Shown one piece after another: positions 63,195-64,000 of a DNA stretch of 64,000 nucleotides (its first letter is position 1; each line of letters begins with the position of its first letter). A program made the translations under genes and the position numbers. Under the pieces are notes generated by a model that saw nothing but the letters and a program-made list of their open reading frames with translations, searched no databases and had not been told where the DNA came from. The stretch comes from Methylomonas rapida. GTDB taxonomy: Bacteria > Pseudomonadota > Gammaproteobacteria > Methylococcales > Methylomonadaceae. The stretch spans positions 4,010,001 to 4,074,000 of the forward strand of contig NZ_CP113517.1 in NCBI RefSeq assembly GCF_024360925.2, written 5' to 3'.

Positions 63195-64000
63195 TCAAGC
63201 CAGTGCCATTGCCATCTCATCCGTGGCCGCAACCAGCGCAGCGATCATTTCCTCGCCTTTGGCAACATGCCCGGCATTCGGCAGCACCACGAATTTCGCC
63301 CGAGGCAAGGCCTGATGCAAGCGCCAGCCCGCCTCCAAAGGACAGGTCAAGTCGTTTTGACCGTGAATGATGATAGCCGGAATATCCTGCAAAACGGCGC
63401 AATTGCGCAAAATCTGATTTTCGGCGACGAAATACGCATTCCTCGCATAATGCAATTCCATTTGCACTTGTTTGACCGCCGTTTCCGGCAGAGGCTGATC
63501 ATCGTCGCGATATTCGTTACCGAGCGCCACCTGCCCACCCCAGGCCAGCCACTGCCGGGCACCCCGTTTCGCCACCGCCTCCTCGTTACCGAAAACAGCG
63601 AGACAGAGCTTTTGCAATACGTCTTCGCCGGCTTCGGCAGCCGCCGCTTGCAATAACGCCTGCCAAGCTTGCGGATAGATGCGATTGACACCGTCGCGCA
63701 AAAACCAATCCATATCGGTTTGCCGTGCCAGAAATACGCCGCGCAAAATCATGGCCGCAACCCTTTGCGGATAACGCTGCGCATACAACAAGGCCAGAGT
63801 TCCGCCCCAGGAACCACCAAACAGCAACCAGCTATCGATACGCAGGCGTTCACGAATAACCTCCATGTCCGCCAGCAAATCCTGGGTCGTGTTGCCATCG
63901 AGCTCGCCGAACGGCAGCGATTGCCCACAACCGCGCTGGTCCATCAGGATGATGTGATAGCGCTCCGGATCGAAAAAACGCCGATGATCGGGCTTGGTGC
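63195..64000 (-). CDS. pip: proline iminopeptidase, 5' end outside the window
   Basis: Partial alpha/beta-hydrolase of the prolyl aminopeptidase (S33) family, open to the right edge. Visible are HRRFFDPERYHIILMDQRGCGQS, nucleophile elbow GGSWGGTLALLYAQ, Asp in IIHGQNDLTCP and His in PNAGHVAKGEE. It removes N-terminal proline from peptides in the cytoplasm. Around 40-50 N-terminal residues are missing by comparison with the family. Confidence 0.92.
   Translation of the reverse strand, partial: TKPDHRRFFDPERYHIILMDQRGCGQSLPFGELDGNTTQDLLADMEVIRERLRIDSWLLFGGSWGGTLALLYAQRYPQRVAAMILRGVFLARQTDMDWFLRDGVNRIYPQAWQALLQAAAAEAGEDVLQKLCLAVFGNEEAVAKRGARQWLAWGGQVALGNEYRDDDQPLPETAVKQVQMELHYARNAYFVAENQILRNCAVLQDIPAIIIHGQNDLTCPLEAGWRLHQALPRAKFVVLPNAGHVAKGEEMIAALVAATDEMAMALA

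Overview
The window looks like chromosomal DNA of a gammaproteobacterial methanotroph or methylotroph (Methylococcales, Methylomonas-like). The main reasons are a 3-hexulose-6-phosphate synthase gene beside transketolase (ribulose monophosphate cycle), a gammaproteobacterial macromolecular-synthesis operon (rpsU-yqeY-dnaG-rpoD), a PEP-CTERM protein with a VPLPPAVW-type tail, and moderate GC. No methane monooxygenase or methanol dehydrogenase gene is present, so the taxon is an inference.

Layout. 1-2.0 kb: minus-strand genes for a molybdenum hydroxylase (iron-sulphur subunit, XdhC chaperone, MocA cytidylyltransferase); the large subunit begins at the window edge. 2.1-13.9 kb: single genes (GNAT acetyltransferase, Tat-exported DUF882 protein, phosphohexomutase, PEP-CTERM protein, HerA-like ATPase, ATP-grasp-like protein, YajQ, a lipoprotein, aquaporin, glucose-6-phosphate dehydrogenase). 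14.1-23.9 kb: an unusual locus with a membrane protein carrying four D-S-[VI]-L-x-R-H-[YF] motifs, two Anbu-type proteasome homologues, a permuted ATP-grasp, an alpha-E protein, a transglutaminase/DUF2126 protein and a VOC dioxygenase-like protein. The ATP-grasp/alpha-E/Anbu/transglutaminase set follows an exact sigma-54 (-24/-12) promoter match. 24-33 kb: small exported and membrane proteins, then a signalling block (receiver, GAF-GGDEF-EAL-REC, hemerythrin-PAS-histidine kinase, REC with a degenerate HD-GYP, another receiver) suggesting oxygen or redox control of cyclic-di-GMP.

33-39 kb: bacterioferritin, DUF502, CinA-like amidohydrolase, M48 lipoprotein protease and dapC-dapD. 39.3-40.5 kb: tRNA-Pro, tRNA-Arg and tRNA-His, followed by a decayed mobile element (frameshifted ribbon-helix-helix gene, nested inverted repeats, C-terminal integrase fragment). 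40.5-57.6 kb: housekeeping genes: L,D-transpeptidase, CPBP protease, rsmE, bioA, ahcY, metK, a CAU-anticodon tRNA, the rpoD operon, tsaD, plsY, folB, folK and a pteridine reductase. 57.7-64 kb: a protein made of 19 GV-x-[KR]-[YF] repeats, a small exported protein, tkt, hps, ubiX and the 3' part of a proline iminopeptidase gene.

Repeats: three copies of a roughly 165-196 bp element with ~30 bp imperfect terminal inverted repeats (8.5, 34.8 and 45.6 kb) form a MITE-like family. A separate 95 bp palindromic element lies at 42.4 kb, and a looser palindrome at 25.4 kb. The best candidates for undescribed biology are the Anbu/ATP-grasp/transglutaminase locus with its DSVLRRHY protein, and the 19-repeat protein beside the RuMP genes.
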